Assembly (NCBI GenBank): GCA_947370975.1
Contig: CANBNG010000024.1
Span: forward strand, 1 to 50,077
DNA length: 50,077 nt
Direction: 5' to 3'
From: Beijerinckiaceae bacterium
Lineage (GTDB): Bacteria; Pseudomonadota; Alphaproteobacteria; Rhizobiales; Beijerinckiaceae
A model generated the notes under the pieces. The model made no database searches, was not told the origin of the DNA, and saw nothing but the letters and a program-made list of their open reading frames with translations. Positions 1 through 7,498 of this stretch are shown piece by piece (positions within the stretch are counted from its first letter, which is position 1; each line of letters opens with the position of its first letter). The position numbers and the translations under genes are program-made.

Positions 1-570
1 AAATGCCGCAAGCGAAAAATTCTCAAACACCATATAGGCAAGCTCGCGATAGGCAGGCGCAGAGCCTGCGCCCTCCTTGGCGACAATCAGCGGATCGGGC
101 GCCTGATCCTGCGTGCCGCGATGGAGGCGTGCGGTGAAAGTCTCGCGGTCGAGTTCCTTGCCATCGGCCCAGATGCGCCGCACGAAGGCGATTGGCCCCT
201 CGCAGAGCCCGATTGCGAAATTGGCGGCATAATTATAGTTCGTCGTCCGCGTGCCGCTGCCGGTACTTTTGCCACCGTTCGAACCGCTGCGCGTGCTGGT
301 CGATGTTTCAATCAACCGCGTTGACCAGATCATCTGCCCGCCAATCCGCGCGCGTCCATAGACACGGGGCACCGGCGCGCCTTCGGTTGAGGCAAGCGTT
401 GCAAGCGTCGTCAGCCGCGGCCCTTCGACAACACGGGCTGCGCCCGACAAGCGGTCATTGACAAGGGCACCCAGCAGCGAGCCTGCGGTGCGCCCAAGCG
501 CAGCGCCAGCCGGTCCGCCTATCGCCCGGCCAAGGGCGCTGCCAGCCGATTGTAGAAGAAGCGTCGCCAT
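1..570 (-). CDS. GTA tail tip/host-specificity protein gp15 ('megatron'), N-terminal 190 residues only
   Basis: This is the beginning of the last structural gene of the GTA cluster; it runs off the left edge, so only 190 codons are visible. Translation from the ATG at 570 starts MATLLLQSAG, followed by a glycine/alanine-rich stretch and then 'PRVYGRARIGGQMIW' near residue 70 and 'FAIGLCEGPI' near residue 120. These are the features I associate with the N-terminus of the very large GTA/phage tip protein that carries the TIM-barrel and attachment domains. It follows the NlpC/P60 gene by 21 bases, the expected gp14-gp15 order. The frame is open throughout. The role, forming the tail tip and contacting the recipient cell, is known for the family and not visible in this fragment. 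Confidence 0.88.
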   Translation of the reverse strand, partial: MATLLLQSAGSALGRAIGGPAGAALGRTAGSLLGALVNDRLSGAARVVEGPRLTTLATLASTEGAPVPRVYGRARIGGQMIWSTRLIETSTSTRSGSNGGKSTGSGTRTTNYNYAANFAIGLCEGPIAFVRRIWADGKELDRETFTARLHRGTQDQAPDPLIVAKEGAGSAPAYRELAYMVFENFSLAAF

Positions 571-591
571 GAGGGCTCCGTGAGAAAGAAA

Positions 592-1026
592 TTACAGGCC
601 CGGAAAAGCAAAGGCGCGCACAAGCCGCCGCCGCCAGGACAGCGAAATCGTCACCTCGCAGACGCAGGCACCATCATGCGCGTGAATCATGGTGGTGGCA
701 GACGTTGCAATGCCGACATGTTTGGCAGGCAGGCCCTCGCGCCAGCGATAAAGCAGAATATCGCCGGCTGAAAAATCCTCATTATCGAGAGGGCTGAACC
801 AACGCAGCGCTGCCGCCATCAAGCGATCCTCACCGCAGGCCTCCGCCCAATCGGGCGAATAGGCCGGCACGCTTTCGGGTTCAGGCCCGATCACGTCGCG
901 CCAGACACCGCGCACAAGGCCAAGGCAATCGCAGCCAATGGCATTAAGGGAAGCCTGATGACGATAAGGCGTCCCGACCCAGCCGCGCGCCGCGCTCACA
1001 ATGGTCTCGCGCGTAAGCCTGTTCAT
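592..1026 (-). CDS. GTA gp14: NlpC/P60-type cell-wall peptidase
   Basis: A 144-residue NlpC/P60 papain-like peptidase of the phage/GTA class, which cleaves peptidoglycan peptides and sits in the tail tip. The start 'RGWVGTPYRHQ' leads into the catalytic 'CDCLGLVRG' with the nucleophile Cys34. The catalytic histidine is His103 in 'AKHVGIA', and His115 or His117 could supply the third residue. Length matches the roughly 145-residue GTA peptidase. Its ATG overlaps the stop of gp13 by four bases (ATGA), so translation is probably coupled. In R. capsulatus the homologue is thought to help DNA cross the recipient periplasm; here that role is inferred from family and position. Confidence 0.93.
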   Translation of the reverse strand: MNRLTRETIVSAARGWVGTPYRHQASLNAIGCDCLGLVRGVWRDVIGPEPESVPAYSPDWAEACGEDRLMAAALRWFSPLDNEDFSAGDILLYRWREGLPAKHVGIATSATTMIHAHDGACVCEVTISLSWRRRLVRAFAFPGL

Positions 1027-1913
1027 CGAAACAGGCTCCCGCCATCCATCACTGGATCGCCCGAGCCGGGATAGGACAGCAGCACATCATTGCCAGGAAT
1101 ATGCGGAAAGCCGCGAAAATTGACGCTGTTTGAAAATTTCACGCCGCAGGTCTTGAACGATTTGTCACAACCGGCTGTCACCTCGAACGCATCGCCGGCA
1201 AGCAAGGGGGCTGCCAGCGGCGTCCAGAAGCTGAAATGCGCACCATCCGGCTTGCGCAAATGCGCCTTCACACTCACGGATGCGCCTGCATTGGCGCCTG
1301 ATAAAAACACCATCCGCCCGCCTGTGAACCAGCCATCGGCGAAAAATCCGACCGCAGCAATCAAATCGCTACCGCCCATGCTGCCAGCGACCACAGATCT
1401 CGCCGTGAACGCCGCTGTGTCAAGACGCATGCCGCATTGCGCATCGCCGAGGTCTGCGCTGCAGGCGCTTTGAAAGCGGCGGCCCGTTTCCTGGTCGAGT
1501 TGATGGGCCAGCGAGCGCAATTCAGCCACGAATCCAAATTCGCTCCGCCGCACCTCACCCAGCGTTGCGCTATCGAGCAGCAAGCGGTTTTGCGGCGCGC
1601 GCCAGTCGACAAGCCACGTCTCGACACGCGCGCCATCATAAAGACCATTGCCAAGATCGGCCTCGGTGAGGCTCGCCGATGTCAGCGCGCCGGAGACCTC
1701 AGCGCCACCGACACCAAAGCCGAGCATGCTTTCGCTGTCTGTCGTCGCAAGGCCTGCATTGGCACGATAGACAAAGCCGCTGAACGCGAGATCGCAATCA
1801 TGATCGGTAAAGCCTCGCGCGACGCCATCCCGCCGGATCACCTTCCAGCAATGGCAAAAACTCGTTGCCTCGCTGTCCAAAGCCGCCTGCAGGGCAGCAG
1901 AAATCTGGCGCAT
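1023..1913 (-). CDS. GTA gp13: DUF2163 baseplate/hub protein
   Basis: A 296-residue protein of the DUF2163 / BR0599 phage family, which forms the hub under the distal tail ring in GTA particles. The N-terminus 'ATSFCHCWKVIRRDG' and 'TDHDCDLAF' are typical of DUF2163. The C-terminal Cys-rich segment 'CDKSFKTCGVKF' followed by 'NFRGFPHIPG' is the conserved end of the family. I placed the start at the ATG at 1913 because the family begins near MRQISAALQ and this ATG lies ten bases after the gp12 stop; the frame stays open upstream but would run back into gp12. Its stop overlaps the gp14 start. Confidence 0.92.
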   Translation of the reverse strand: MRQISAALQAALDSEATSFCHCWKVIRRDGVARGFTDHDCDLAFSGFVYRANAGLATTDSESMLGFGVGGAEVSGALTSASLTEADLGNGLYDGARVETWLVDWRAPQNRLLLDSATLGEVRRSEFGFVAELRSLAHQLDQETGRRFQSACSADLGDAQCGMRLDTAAFTARSVVAGSMGGSDLIAAVGFFADGWFTGGRMVFLSGANAGASVSVKAHLRKPDGAHFSFWTPLAAPLLAGDAFEVTAGCDKSFKTCGVKFSNSVNFRGFPHIPGNDVLLSYPGSGDPVMDGGSLFR

Positions 1914-1923
1914 CGGCCTCTCC

Positions 1924-2568
1924 TCAAAGCGTGCGAATTTCAACAAGCGGGATTTTGGGAATTTCACCCGCCTCGAAGGCCGCGAAATCGATTTCGAGAT
2001 AATCTGTGTCGAACCGCACCGGCACATCGAAGAGAAACCCCGCCGTGACAGAGGCTCCGGCACTTGGCACACAGCCTGGCCTGAAGGTCACAAGCCCCGT
2101 GGTGTCATCGAGATCGAAATCGGTTCCGGCCTTTTTCTCGACGCCATCGACGCCAAGGCGCAGGCTCTCGCGCACGGGCTTGCAGATGTCGCGCCGATAG
2201 GGCGCGAAATTCGCGCCATAGGTTTTGGCAAGCCGAAAACTTGCTGTCGCGCCATCGCCCATGCCGATGAGCTGGTCACCGGGCGCGGGATTTTGCGACG
2301 GTGCGCATGATTTGTAATCGGCCCGATCCCGCCAGCGAAAGCCATAGAGCCGCCCGCGACGCTCTTCAAAAAACGCGACAACCACCGACAATGCTGCGAG
2401 CGATTTCACGCCATAGCCGGCATCGAAGCGCCGCCGCGAAAGCGCCCAGCGTGCGTTACGCTGTTCGCGCCCAGCGCCCGTTGTCACAATATCTGTAAGA
2501 CGTTCGGGCCCGCCGCGCCCGTGAATCGAAATATCGAGCGGGAAACGCACTTCGTGAAAGCCGGTCAT
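1924..2568 (-). CDS. GTA gp12: DUF2460 distal tail protein
   Basis: A 214-residue DUF2460 family protein, the distal tail protein of GTA/siphophage-like particles that caps the tail tube. Recognisable family features are 'FHEVRFPLDIS' at the N-terminus, 'ERLTDIVTTGAGREQRNARW' in the first third, and 'RFDTDYLEID' close to the C-terminus. It lies 12 bases downstream of the tape measure gene and 10 bases upstream of gp13, on the same strand and presumably in the same transcript. Length agrees with the family (about 210 residues). Nothing odd was seen. Confidence 0.93.
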   Translation of the reverse strand: MTGFHEVRFPLDISIHGRGGPERLTDIVTTGAGREQRNARWALSRRRFDAGYGVKSLAALSVVVAFFEERRGRLYGFRWRDRADYKSCAPSQNPAPGDQLIGMGDGATASFRLAKTYGANFAPYRRDICKPVRESLRLGVDGVEKKAGTDFDLDDTTGLVTFRPGCVPSAGASVTAGFLFDVPVRFDTDYLEIDFAAFEAGEIPKIPLVEIRTL

Positions 2569-2580
2569 GGCAAGGCCTCC

Positions 2581-3135
2581 TCAAAATCCACGCTGGCCAC
2601 GCGCGACAGCACGCGCGAGCGCGCCTGCGATCTGCACCTGCGATTGACGAAAGCTTTCAGGATCTGCAGCGCTGATCTGCACATTCACCTGAGCCTGGCG
2701 CGCTGCGCCTTGTGTCGCGGCAAGGCCAAGGCGGCCATCGGGCCCGCGCGCCAGCGGCATGATGGCCTCCGCGCCCCGCTCGCCCATGAGGCCAAGGCCG
2801 CTGCCCGTGCCAAAAAAAGTCGGGCGCGCCACCACGCCACCTTCGGCAAAAGCCTGCACAGGCGTTGCCTCCCCACCCTCAAACGACAAGCCGCCGAGCA
2901 GCGAAGACAAGCCGCTCGAGAGATTGCCCATGCCACCTTTCAGCGCAATTTTTGCAAGGCTGAGCGCAACCGACTGCAAGGTCTGATCGAGCGACTTGCC
3001 ACCCGCAGCAGCCTTGGTGAAGGCACCCGTCAGCGATTTTGAAACCTGATCGGCCGATATGTTGATCGCATCGAGCGAGCCGCGCACATTGGCGAGATCG
3101 CCCGCCGCAAAGGGCGAGGTGAGTGCGTCGGTCAT
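2581..3135 (-). CDS. GTA gp11: short tail tape measure protein
   Basis: A 184-residue protein matching the short GTA tape measure in position and composition. The first half is rich in Ser, Ala and Leu and probably helical ('QTLQSVALSLAKIALKGG'). The second half has the conserved 'FAEGGVVARPTFFGTGSG' and 'GERGAEAIMPL' segments seen near the C-terminus of phage tape measures. Tape measures set tail length, so a short one implies a short tail, as in GTA particles. Its ATG overlaps the gp10.1 stop by four bases. It is somewhat shorter than the roughly 220-residue R. capsulatus protein. Confidence 0.88.
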   Translation of the reverse strand: MTDALTSPFAAGDLANVRGSLDAINISADQVSKSLTGAFTKAAAGGKSLDQTLQSVALSLAKIALKGGMGNLSSGLSSLLGGLSFEGGEATPVQAFAEGGVVARPTFFGTGSGLGLMGERGAEAIMPLARGPDGRLGLAATQGAARQAQVNVQISAADPESFRQSQVQIAGALARAVARGQRGF

Positions 3136-3362
3136 GTGGAAACCTCGTCAGGAAAGGCCTGCATCAAGGCCAGAAGATCACGCCGCGTGAATGCGGGGCG
3201 CGTGGGCGCGCCATGGGCTGCCATGGCGCATTGCAATTCACGCGGCGTCAGCGACCAGAAATCCCGTGGCGCAAGCCGCAGGATGCCGAGACCAAAACAC
3301 ATCGCCTCATCCCATGGAAAGGGTTCGGCAGCTGGCCTCAGATCGTCTGGTCGCGCGGCGCT
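3132..3362 (-). CDS. GTA gp10.1 tail assembly chaperone segment, apparently reached by -1 frameshift from gp10
   Basis: Seventy-six codons encode the rcc01693/TIGR02216-type tail protein that sits between gp10 and the tape measure in GTAs. The recognisable core is 'EPFPWDEAMCFGLGILRL', then 'APRDFWSLTPREL' and a C-terminal 'RRDLLALMQAFPDE'. The frame has no ATG, GTG or TTG before the FPW core. It opens directly after a TGA (3371-3369) that abuts a CCCTTTA heptamer lying in the gp10 frame. I therefore read it as the extension of gp10 made by -1 slippage, as in the gpG/gpGT chaperones of lambda-like phages. Alternatives are a rare CTG start at 3341, or an internal ATG at 3302-3300 that would remove the conserved core. 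The TGA overlaps the tape measure ATG. Confidence 0.8.
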   Translation of the reverse strand, partial: SAARPDDLRPAAEPFPWDEAMCFGLGILRLAPRDFWSLTPRELQCAMAAHGAPTRPAFTRRDLLALMQAFPDEVST

Positions 3363-3691
3363 AAAGGGTCAGTCGCCTCCTGCAACCCACCGAAGGTTGC
3401 CTGAAACAGGCTGCTCACAATCCCGACATAGCCCTGCAAACCGCAGGGCACAGTCAGGGTCGCGACCTCGCCATCGCTGATCTTGTGCCCTGCGCCACGC
3501 AAACCGCAGGCGATGATCTTGATGAGATCGGCGGAGCGAATGCGCCCGTTCTCGAAGCGGCGCGCGAGATCGGGAAGATCCTCGCTCGCAAAGGCCGATT
3601 CAAGTTCGGCAAGCGCGCCGAGCGTCAGGCAGAGCGTACGCTCGACGCCGCCAAGTTCAGCGGTAATTTCACCGCGTCTCGCATTGGCCAT
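3338..3691 (-). CDS. GTA gp10: tail assembly chaperone (GTA family protein)
   Basis: A 117-residue protein of the 'gene transfer agent family' tail assembly chaperone group. It starts MANARRGEITAELGG and has 'LCLTLGALAELESAF' and 'IIACGLRGAGHKISD', the conserved segments of the family. Such proteins bind the tape measure while tail tube subunits polymerise and are absent from finished particles. It begins 11 bases after the major tail protein gene. The final eight codons overlap the -1 frame that encodes gp10.1, and a CCCTTTA heptamer just before the end suggests that a longer gp10-gp10.1 fusion is also made. Confidence 0.9.
   Translation of the reverse strand: MANARRGEITAELGGVERTLCLTLGALAELESAFASEDLPDLARRFENGRIRSADLIKIIACGLRGAGHKISDGEVATLTVPCGLQGYVGIVSSLFQATFGGLQEATDPLAPRDQTI
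3362..3368 (-). other. candidate -1 ribosomal frameshift site (CCCTTTA)
   Basis: On the minus strand the gp10 reading frame contains C-CCT-TTA, an X-XXY-YYZ heptamer, eight codons (TTA through ATC) before its stop codon counting from TTA. Slipping one base back puts the ribosome in the frame that encodes gp10.1, which is closed by TGA immediately before the heptamer and has no standard start codon of its own. Tail assembly chaperone genes of many long-tailed phages use this arrangement. That it operates here is inferred. Confidence 0.65.
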
Positions 3692-3702
3692 GCAGACCTC
3701 CT

Positions 3703-4113
3703 TTATACCGGGGTGAAAGTAAGCGCGCCGGCAGATTCCAGCGCAATCTCGAAGGTCACTTCAGCGCCGTGTTCGCCGCGCCAGTCGAGGCTCGAAATCT
3801 GAAACGGGCCCTGCACAATGCCAAAGTCAGGCACGATCACCTGCCAGGCGCGAATGAGACCATCAAAAAACACCTGCCGCACAAGCGCATCCGAAGGTCC
3901 ATCCTTGAAGACGCCCGTGCCGGCAATGCTCGCGCGACGCGGGCCTGCGCCCGCCAGCAATTCGCGCCAGCGGCCCACACTTTCGGCATGCGTAATATCG
4001 ACAGGATTGGTGTTGAAGGCGATACGCTGCGTGCGCAGGCCCGCGATGGTAACGAAGCTATCCATATCGTCAGCGATTTTGAGAAGAAGATCTCTGCCCC
4101 TTTGTGCGCCCAT
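3703..4113 (-). CDS. GTA gp9: major tail tube protein (TP901-1 family)
   Basis: A 136-residue phage major tail protein of the TP901-1/GTA family. 'GRDLLLKIADD' at the N-terminus, 'FVTIAGLRTQRIAFN' and 'VDITHAESVGRWRELL' are family hallmarks, and the C-terminal 'GEHGAEVTFEIALESAG' strand is typical. Subunits stack as rings to form the tube through which DNA passes. It lies 12 bases from gp8 and 11 from gp10, in the standard order. Length equals the usual 135-137 residues. Confidence 0.95.
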   Translation of the reverse strand: MGAQRGRDLLLKIADDMDSFVTIAGLRTQRIAFNTNPVDITHAESVGRWRELLAGAGPRRASIAGTGVFKDGPSDALVRQVFFDGLIRAWQVIVPDFGIVQGPFQISSLDWRGEHGAEVTFEIALESAGALTFTPV

Positions 4114-4125
4114 GTCCTGGCTCCC

Positions 4126-4536
4126 TCACAGCGTTTCGGTGATTGCGCGAAAGCGCAGGCTTGCACGCGCAAAACGTCCATTGCCCTGCCGGCGCGTTTC
4201 CAATGCATTGAATTTCAGATCGACAAGCCTGTGGCCCTCGAGCGCCAGAGGCGCAGTGTCGAGCAGCTTCGCGATTTGGTCGGCAAGCCCAAGCGCTTGG
4301 CCCAGGCCGAGATCGTCCGTCCAGATGTCGAGCGTAAACATTTGCTCGCCGCCCTTGTCGCTGAAGGTCGACCAATCGCGCCATTGCGCATCGGCGAAGG
4401 TGACATAGGGCGTGGCAGCACTCCGCGGCGGCGCGTCATAAATTCGCTCGCCGCCGAGCGCCGCGGTCAGGGTTGCATCTGCAACAAGAGCGGCACGCAC
4501 GGCGGCGCGCAAGGCTTGGACCGAGTGAAGGCTCAT
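4126..4536 (-). CDS. GTA gp8: DUF3168 tail terminator protein
   Basis: A 136-residue DUF3168 protein, the tail terminator that closes the proximal end of the tail tube. Family features include 'LRAAVRAALVADATLTAALGG', cut here by the alpha-helical start, then 'IYDAPPRSAATPYVTF' and a C-terminal 'GRFARASLRFRAITE'. The ATG at 4536 was preferred to an upstream ATG at 4575 because it gives the family length and shares one base with the gp7 stop (TGATG), a coupling pattern repeated elsewhere in this cluster. Confidence 0.93.
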   Translation of the reverse strand: MSLHSVQALRAAVRAALVADATLTAALGGERIYDAPPRSAATPYVTFADAQWRDWSTFSDKGGEQMFTLDIWTDDLGLGQALGLADQIAKLLDTAPLALEGHRLVDLKFNALETRRQGNGRFARASLRFRAITETL

Positions 4537-4862
4537 CACGCAATCTCCAGGCAGCGACAGGTGATGCGTCCGCACGCGGTTTCATCTGGCTCGATTGCAA
4601 GAATATCGAAACATCGCGCGCCAAGGCGCAGACGCCAACCCGCTTTCAATGCCGCATTGGCGCGCAGATGTATGCGAAACGTCATCGCAGCCTCATCGCG
4701 CCCGGCGACAAATTGCGCCTGTGTATTAAGCCTTTCGAGGTTTCCCCAAAGCGAGAAACGCGCGACAAAATTGCGCGCGACGCTGCCGCTTGCATTGGCA
4801 ACATCCACGGGCTCTTCGGCAACCAGCCGGCGACGAAAGGCCCCGATACCCGACCCGCTCAT
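4536..4862 (-). CDS. GTA gp7: head-tail adaptor (head closure protein)
   Basis: A 108-residue head-tail joining protein in the position of GTA gp7. It starts MSGSGIGAFRRRL, continues with 'VARNFVARFSLWGNLER' and ends in a beta-rich half ('MTFRIHLRANAALK', 'RLGARCFDILAIEP') typical of phage head closure/adaptor proteins. The frame is open further upstream, into gp6. The ATG at 4862 was chosen because it gives the family length and overlaps the gp6 stop by four bases. Its stop overlaps the gp8 start by one base. Confidence 0.88.
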   Translation of the reverse strand: MSGSGIGAFRRRLVAEEPVDVANASGSVARNFVARFSLWGNLERLNTQAQFVAGRDEAAMTFRIHLRANAALKAGWRLRLGARCFDILAIEPDETACGRITCRCLEIA

Positions 4863-5431
4863 CCGAGCCTCGCGCGCCGATAGGGGACCACGGCTGCTGC
4901 AATTGCCGGCGGCAGATGGCCGATGGAACTTTCGTGCAAGGCGTCGCCGCGATGCTCGAACCAATAGGCGATCAACATGCGCATCGCCTGGCGCAAGGGC
5001 TCCGGCACGGCTAAGGCCTGCGTGCCATAGCCAACCGTAATATCGATCTCGATTCCCCCACGCAGGCGGCCAGGTGCGGGTGGCGCAACATCGCAGAACA
5101 ATCGGGTCGTGTAGGATTGGTCGATGTAGAAGCCTTTGAGATCGAGCGCGGCGGGCGTGCCTGCCGCATCGAAAACACGCACGGCATCGAGACTGAGCAC
5201 GGGGGACAACGGCAGGTGCAAGATGCGGTCGAGCGGCCACCGATCGAGCCGCAGCCGCCACGTCTGCGCGATCAAGGCGCGGCGCGCGGCCTGTTCAATC
5301 GCGCAACGCGCCGCCTTCACCAAGGCGCAGACAAGAGTGTCCTCATCATTGGTATCGAGGCGCAGCCACGCGCGCACCTCCTCCAGGCTGAGCGGCTCCA
5401 GCGCTGGCCCGGCGATCAAAATCGGAATCAT
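4859..5431 (-). CDS. GTA gp6: head-tail connector protein
   Basis: A roughly 190-residue head-tail connector, the ring placed under the portal. The N-terminus 'LEPLSLEEVRAWLRLD' and 'LVKAARCAIEQAARRALI' form the conserved helical part. The C-terminus 'GGIEIDITVGYG' plus 'PEPLRQAMRMLIAYWFEHR' is the usual end of the gp6/YqbG-like family. I start it at the ATG at 5431 because a GGGGGA Shine-Dalgarno lies a few bases upstream; an ATG at 5449 would add six residues without a clear ribosome site. Upstream, the usual junction with the capsid gene is broken by a protease gene on the other strand, so gp6 is probably read from a long transcript crossing the protease antisense. Confidence 0.9.
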   Translation of the reverse strand: MIPILIAGPALEPLSLEEVRAWLRLDTNDEDTLVCALVKAARCAIEQAARRALIAQTWRLRLDRWPLDRILHLPLSPVLSLDAVRVFDAAGTPAALDLKGFYIDQSYTTRLFCDVAPPAPGRLRGGIEIDITVGYGTQALAVPEPLRQAMRMLIAYWFEHRGDALHESSIGHLPPAIAAAVVPYRRARLG

Positions 5432-5480
5432 GGAAAGTCCCCCGCGCATGCGTTAGGAAGAGCTCTCGAGGAGAGCGGAA

Positions 5481-6230
5481 ATGGCAAATTTCATGGGTGC
5501 GCTCGCAGGCCTTGCGGCAACGCTGGGGCTTACCTGTGTGCAAGCGCAGGCGCTGGTTGGTCCTGCGCAATTGGACGAGGCGGCTGCGCCTCATGTCGTC
5601 ATGCTGCTCAAGAGCGATGCGAAGGGCGCGTCGTTCTGCACGGCCAATGTGATCGCGCGCGATATATTGGTGACGGCCGCCCATTGCGTGGCGCAGGCCG
5701 ATGATTTGCGGCTCTATTGGCCAGGCGCCAATGTCGCGGATCTACCGCGCGTGAATGCTGTTGCCATTCACCCGGACTTTCGCCGCGATGCGCCACGCAC
5801 CCGCGAGCGCAGCATCGATCTTGCCCTTGTGCGCACAAGCGCGCCGTTACCAAGCCGCTTTCAGCCGATTGCCATCGACTGGTCACCGAAAATTGCAGTT
5901 GGTGACCGTTTCACGATCGCAGGCTTTGGTCTTGGCCGCGAAAATGTTGCAGCCTCGGCTGGCCAATTACGCAGCGGACGTCTTGAGGCCCGCGCGCCCC
6001 TGTCCTCGATCCTGCTGTGGGCGCAAGATCCAGCGGGCAAGGGGCTTGGCGCATGTACGGGCGATTCCGGGGGCGCAATTTTTTCAGCCGATGGCACAAG
6101 GCTTGTCGCAGTCACCGTCTGGGCGACGGGCGAGGGCAAGCGCCAATGCGGACTCCTCACGCAAGGTGTTTTGCTGTCGCCGCAGCGCAGCTTCATTGAA
6201 ACCACGCTGCGGCAATGGGCGCAGAAATGA
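5481..6230 (+). CDS. secreted trypsin-like (S1 family) serine protease inserted in the GTA cluster
   Basis: A 249-residue chymotrypsin-fold protease with a signal peptide (hydrophobic residues 5-20, ending 'CVQAQA'). The catalytic triad is complete: His68 in 'VTAAHC', Asp113 in 'SIDLALV' and Ser196 in 'GDSGGAIF'. The residue six before the serine is Gly190 and not Asp, so trypsin-like specificity for Lys/Arg is unlikely. It is the only plus-strand gene in the cluster. It has its own Shine-Dalgarno (gaggag), and its TGA ends exactly one base before the capsid stop codon on the other strand. The spacing is too tight for independent terminators, so it is either a cargo gene or part of particle release. 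Substrate unknown. Confidence 0.88.
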   Translation: MANFMGALAGLAATLGLTCVQAQALVGPAQLDEAAAPHVVMLLKSDAKGASFCTANVIARDILVTAAHCVAQADDLRLYWPGANVADLPRVNAVAIHPDFRRDAPRTRERSIDLALVRTSAPLPSRFQPIAIDWSPKIAVGDRFTIAGFGLGRENVAASAGQLRSGRLEARAPLSSILLWAQDPAGKGLGACTGDSGGAIFSADGTRLVAVTVWATGEGKRQCGLLTQGVLLSPQRSFIETTLRQWAQK

Positions 6231-7484
6231 TCAGGCAGTGCCGAATTTCAACAGCTTGATGGCGTCAAAATCCTGAATGCCGCCGCCCACGCGCTTGGTC
6301 GTATAGAAAAGCACATAGGGCTTGGTCGAATAGGGATCGCGCAAGATGCGAACACCGACACGATCGACGATCATGTAACAGCGATGGAAATCGCCGCAGG
6401 CAATGGAGAAGGAATCCGCCGCCACATCGGGCATATCTTCGGCCTCGAGCAGCGGGAAATTCATCAAGGTAGCGGGCGCACCAAGGCTTGCCGGCGGCTG
6501 CCAGAGATATTCACCCGTCGCGGCCTTGAACTTGCGGATCATCGCCTGCGTCTTGCGATTCATCAGGAAGCGCGCGTTCTGGCGATAGCCGGAGCGCAAA
6601 GCATAGACGAGATCGATGAGAATGTCAGACGGGTTTGTAGCGGCAAAGCCGCCCGCCACACCGGTTGGCAAATAGGCCGTCTTGCCCCAGCCCCAGGCGG
6701 GCACGGTCGCCTTGGGATAGGCGAGAATGCCCATGGGCTTGCTCACCCCATTGCCATTGATGAAGGCAGCCCCCTCCTGTTCGGCAAAGACAGTATCGAC
6801 CTCTTCGGCAATCCATTGCTCGATGTCGACAACAGCATCGTCGAGCAGCGTCTGCGTGGCCGCCGGCATGGCATAGAGTTCCATCGCCGGAAAGGTGAGA
6901 TCGACGATCTGCTGGTTCTGGGTCTGGGGCCGCGCATCGGTCTCGCCAACCCAGCCTGCCACAGGGCCGCTCGGCGCAACGGCTTTCTTGAAGGTTGCAG
7001 TCGAAATTTCGCGCACGGTCGCCACAGAACGGATGGGCGAAATATTGGCCATGCGCCGCAAGATCTCGCGCTCGGCAGGCATGGGCACAAGATAGCCGCC
7101 GTCCGGGCCAGAGCCCGCCGACAAGGCCTTTTCCTCAATACCCTTCAGGCCCGCCGCCTCACCGCTACGCATATAATTGCGGAAGGCCGCCTTGTGCTCG
7201 CGCGAGAACGGCTCCTCGCGCATGTCGCCCTGCAGGGGCGAGCGCGCTTTTTCCACCAGCATGCGATCCATGCGCTTGCGCGTATCGTCGAGTGCAGCAT
7301 CGATGCGGGTGAGCTTTTCTTCGGTGATGACATCACTGGAGAGCCGCTGTTCCATCTGGACCAGGCGCTCATCATTTGTTTCGCGGAAGGCAGAAAACAT
7401 GCGGTGCATTTCATCGAGCACCCCATTAGCGTCCGCGCCAATGGCCGATTTGGTCTCGAGCGTCGTCTTGACAATATGTTTCAT
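6231..7484 (-). CDS. GTA gp5: HK97-fold major capsid protein
   Basis: A 417-residue major capsid protein of the HK97 fold. Residues 1-110 form the charged, helical scaffold (delta) region ('MHRMFSAFRETNDER', 'DDTRKRMDRML'), which the prohead protease removes. The mature shell protein follows with 'SGPDGGYLVPMPAEREILRR', cut by the protease near there in homologues, then 'SPIRSVATV', 'VAGWVGETDARP' and the C-terminal 'FYTTKRVGGGIQDFDAIKLLKF'. The start at 7484 has an AAAGGAA ribosome site; an in-frame ATG at 7499 overlaps the protease gene but has no good site. It lies 14 bases after gp4. Its stop abuts the antisense serine protease. Confidence 0.95.
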   Translation of the reverse strand: MKHIVKTTLETKSAIGADANGVLDEMHRMFSAFRETNDERLVQMEQRLSSDVITEEKLTRIDAALDDTRKRMDRMLVEKARSPLQGDMREEPFSREHKAAFRNYMRSGEAAGLKGIEEKALSAGSGPDGGYLVPMPAEREILRRMANISPIRSVATVREISTATFKKAVAPSGPVAGWVGETDARPQTQNQQIVDLTFPAMELYAMPAATQTLLDDAVVDIEQWIAEEVDTVFAEQEGAAFINGNGVSKPMGILAYPKATVPAWGWGKTAYLPTGVAGGFAATNPSDILIDLVYALRSGYRQNARFLMNRKTQAMIRKFKAATGEYLWQPPASLGAPATLMNFPLLEAEDMPDVAADSFSIACGDFHRCYMIVDRVGVRILRDPYSTKPYVLFYTTKRVGGGIQDFDAIKLLKFGTA

Positions 7485-7498
7485 GGAAATTCCTTTCA

